DNA of 58,946 bases from NCBI RefSeq assembly GCF_001517425.1, contig NZ_FBWL01000152.1, positions 1 to 58,946 on the forward strand, written 5' to 3'. The notes beneath the pieces are model-generated. The model ran no database searches. It was not told where the DNA came from and saw only the letters and a list, made by a program, of their open reading frames with translations. The translations under genes were made by a program, and so were the position numbers. Positions 58,279-58,946 of this stretch are shown piece after piece (position 1 is the stretch's first letter; every line of letters starts with the position of its first letter). The DNA is from Clostridium sp. C105KSO13. Its GTDB lineage: Bacteria > Bacillota > Clostridia > Lachnospirales > Lachnospiraceae.

Positions 58279-58946
58279 TGGACCTATGTCAATACCTTGG
58301 ACACAAAAAGTTGAACTTTTTCTCTCTGTATAAAATTAATACGTAGAGAAAGATTTTAAGCTACAAGAACCTCATCTTCAACCTGCTGTGGGGTTTTATA
58401 ATCCAGTGCGCTATGTCTCCTTCTGCGGTTATACCAAGACTCAATATATTCAAAGAGAGCTGCTTCAGCCTCTTCAAATGTATGATATGTATTTAGATAT
58501 ACTTCTTCCTTCTTCAATACTGAATGGAAGGACTCTATACAAGCGTTATCATAGGGATTTCCTTTTCTACTAAAGGAATGTTTCATATTTTTTTCTATGA
58601 TCATATCTTCAAATACGGTGCTTGTATATTGGCTGCCCAAATCACTGTGAAGAATAATATCTGTAGTATCTTCTACATTGAGACATGCATTTTCTACCGC
58701 CTTTTTAGCTAATTCGGCGGTTGGGTTTTTGCCGTATGAATAACCAATGATCTTTCTATTATATAAGTCCATCACTGATGCTAGATAAGTCCAGCCTCCA
58801 TCTTGAACATGTATATACGTTATGTCAGTAACCCATTTTTGATTTATTGTTGTAGCATTAAAATCACGATTTAGTATGTTTTCCTTATCATCAGGAACCT
58901 TACCCTGATTATTTTGATACTTATATTTGCGTACTACAACACTGAT
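58279..58946 (-). mobile_element. IS3-family insertion sequence, partial (runs off the window)
   Basis: The transposase OrfB end is at 58356. Outside it, TGGACCTATGTCAATACC at 58279 is a likely terminal repeat: it begins TG and is followed by TTGGACAC at the same distance as in IS3. The other end, OrfA and the target duplication cannot be seen. Confidence 0.75.
58356..58946 (-). CDS. IS3-family transposase OrfB, partial at its 5' end
   Basis: The frame is open from the window edge (58946) to the stop at 58356. It holds the rve integrase core with the DDE triad: WVTDITYI (Asp), ILHSDLGSQYTS (Asp) and NACIESFHSVLKKE (Glu), then YIESWYNRRRRHSALDYKTPQQ, the IS3 C-terminal signature. It is normally made as an OrfAB frameshift fusion, with OrfA further right. 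No internal break is seen. Confidence 0.92.
   Translation of the reverse strand: MSVVVRKYKYQNNQGKVPDDKENILNRDFNATTINQKWVTDITYIHVQDGGWTYLASVMDLYNRKIIGYSYGKNPTAELAKKAVENACLNVEDTTDIILHSDLGSQYTSTVFEDMIIEKNMKHSFSRKGNPYDNACIESFHSVLKKEEVYLNTYHTFEEAEAALFEYIESWYNRRRRHSALDYKTPQQVEDEVLVA

Overview
The window looks like a chromosome segment of an anaerobic, endospore-forming Clostridia member, most likely Lachnospiraceae. It carries spoIIID, spoIIR and a SipL-type spore coat gene. It also has a dnaE-pfkA cluster, rubrerythrin, a Clostridium-type NADPH secondary alcohol dehydrogenase and clostridial AGGAGG ribosome binding sites. No rRNA or tRNA gene was recognised.

Region 1 (1 to about 13.6 kb) is the right part of an integrated mobile element; its left end lies outside the window. 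A long minus-strand operon carries an unknown 378-residue protein, a YqaJ/lambda-type exonuclease, a DUF7768-like protein, a RecD2-like helicase, a small protein, a probable single-strand annealing protein, a CHC2-zinc primase, a small protein, a PAPS-reductase-like gene broken by a frameshift, and then a ParM/ParR segregation pair with three 11-bp repeats beyond it. A strong promoter and a structured, terminator-ending leader RNA sit upstream of this operon. On the plus strand are an XRE repressor, a DUF3173 protein and a Tn916-family tyrosine integrase. The integrase points into the 3' end of guaA, the presumed attachment site. Its last 41 codons are out of frame because of a two-base TA expansion. 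Two broken genes suggest an ageing, possibly immobile island.

Region 2 (13.6 to 34.8 kb, mostly minus strand) is core genome: guaA; an HPr-like protein without the catalytic histidine; an orphan YesN/AraC response regulator; a 91-bp tandem repeat; spoIIID; a trigger-factor-like lipoprotein; cardiolipin synthase; the run dnaE-pfkA-murI-DUF1934, preceded by a second histidine-less HPr-like gene; cvfB; an acyl-ACP thioesterase; a cation diffusion facilitator; spoIIR; ispE-gntR; sipL; and a PrcB-domain lipoprotein.

Region 3 (34.9 to 47 kb): plsC, pncB, ddl and murF on the plus strand. A convergent block on the minus strand holds a deoR - transaldolase-like aldolase - FGGY kinase sugar operon and an EamA transporter. 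The secondary alcohol dehydrogenase is divergent from deoR, and an unassigned structured RNA lies between them. A rhodanese-TtcA fusion and a cytidylate-kinase-like gene follow.

Region 4 (47 to 58.9 kb, minus strand): a complete branched-chain amino-acid ABC transporter (livK, then livH-M-G-F) with terminators and repeats after livK; a four-gene overlapping operon of acyltransferase-GT8-GT8-acyltransferase that may build an unknown glycolipid; rubrerythrin with a palindromic operator; a Mef(A)-like macrolide efflux pump; and the end of an IS3-family insertion sequence that runs off the window.
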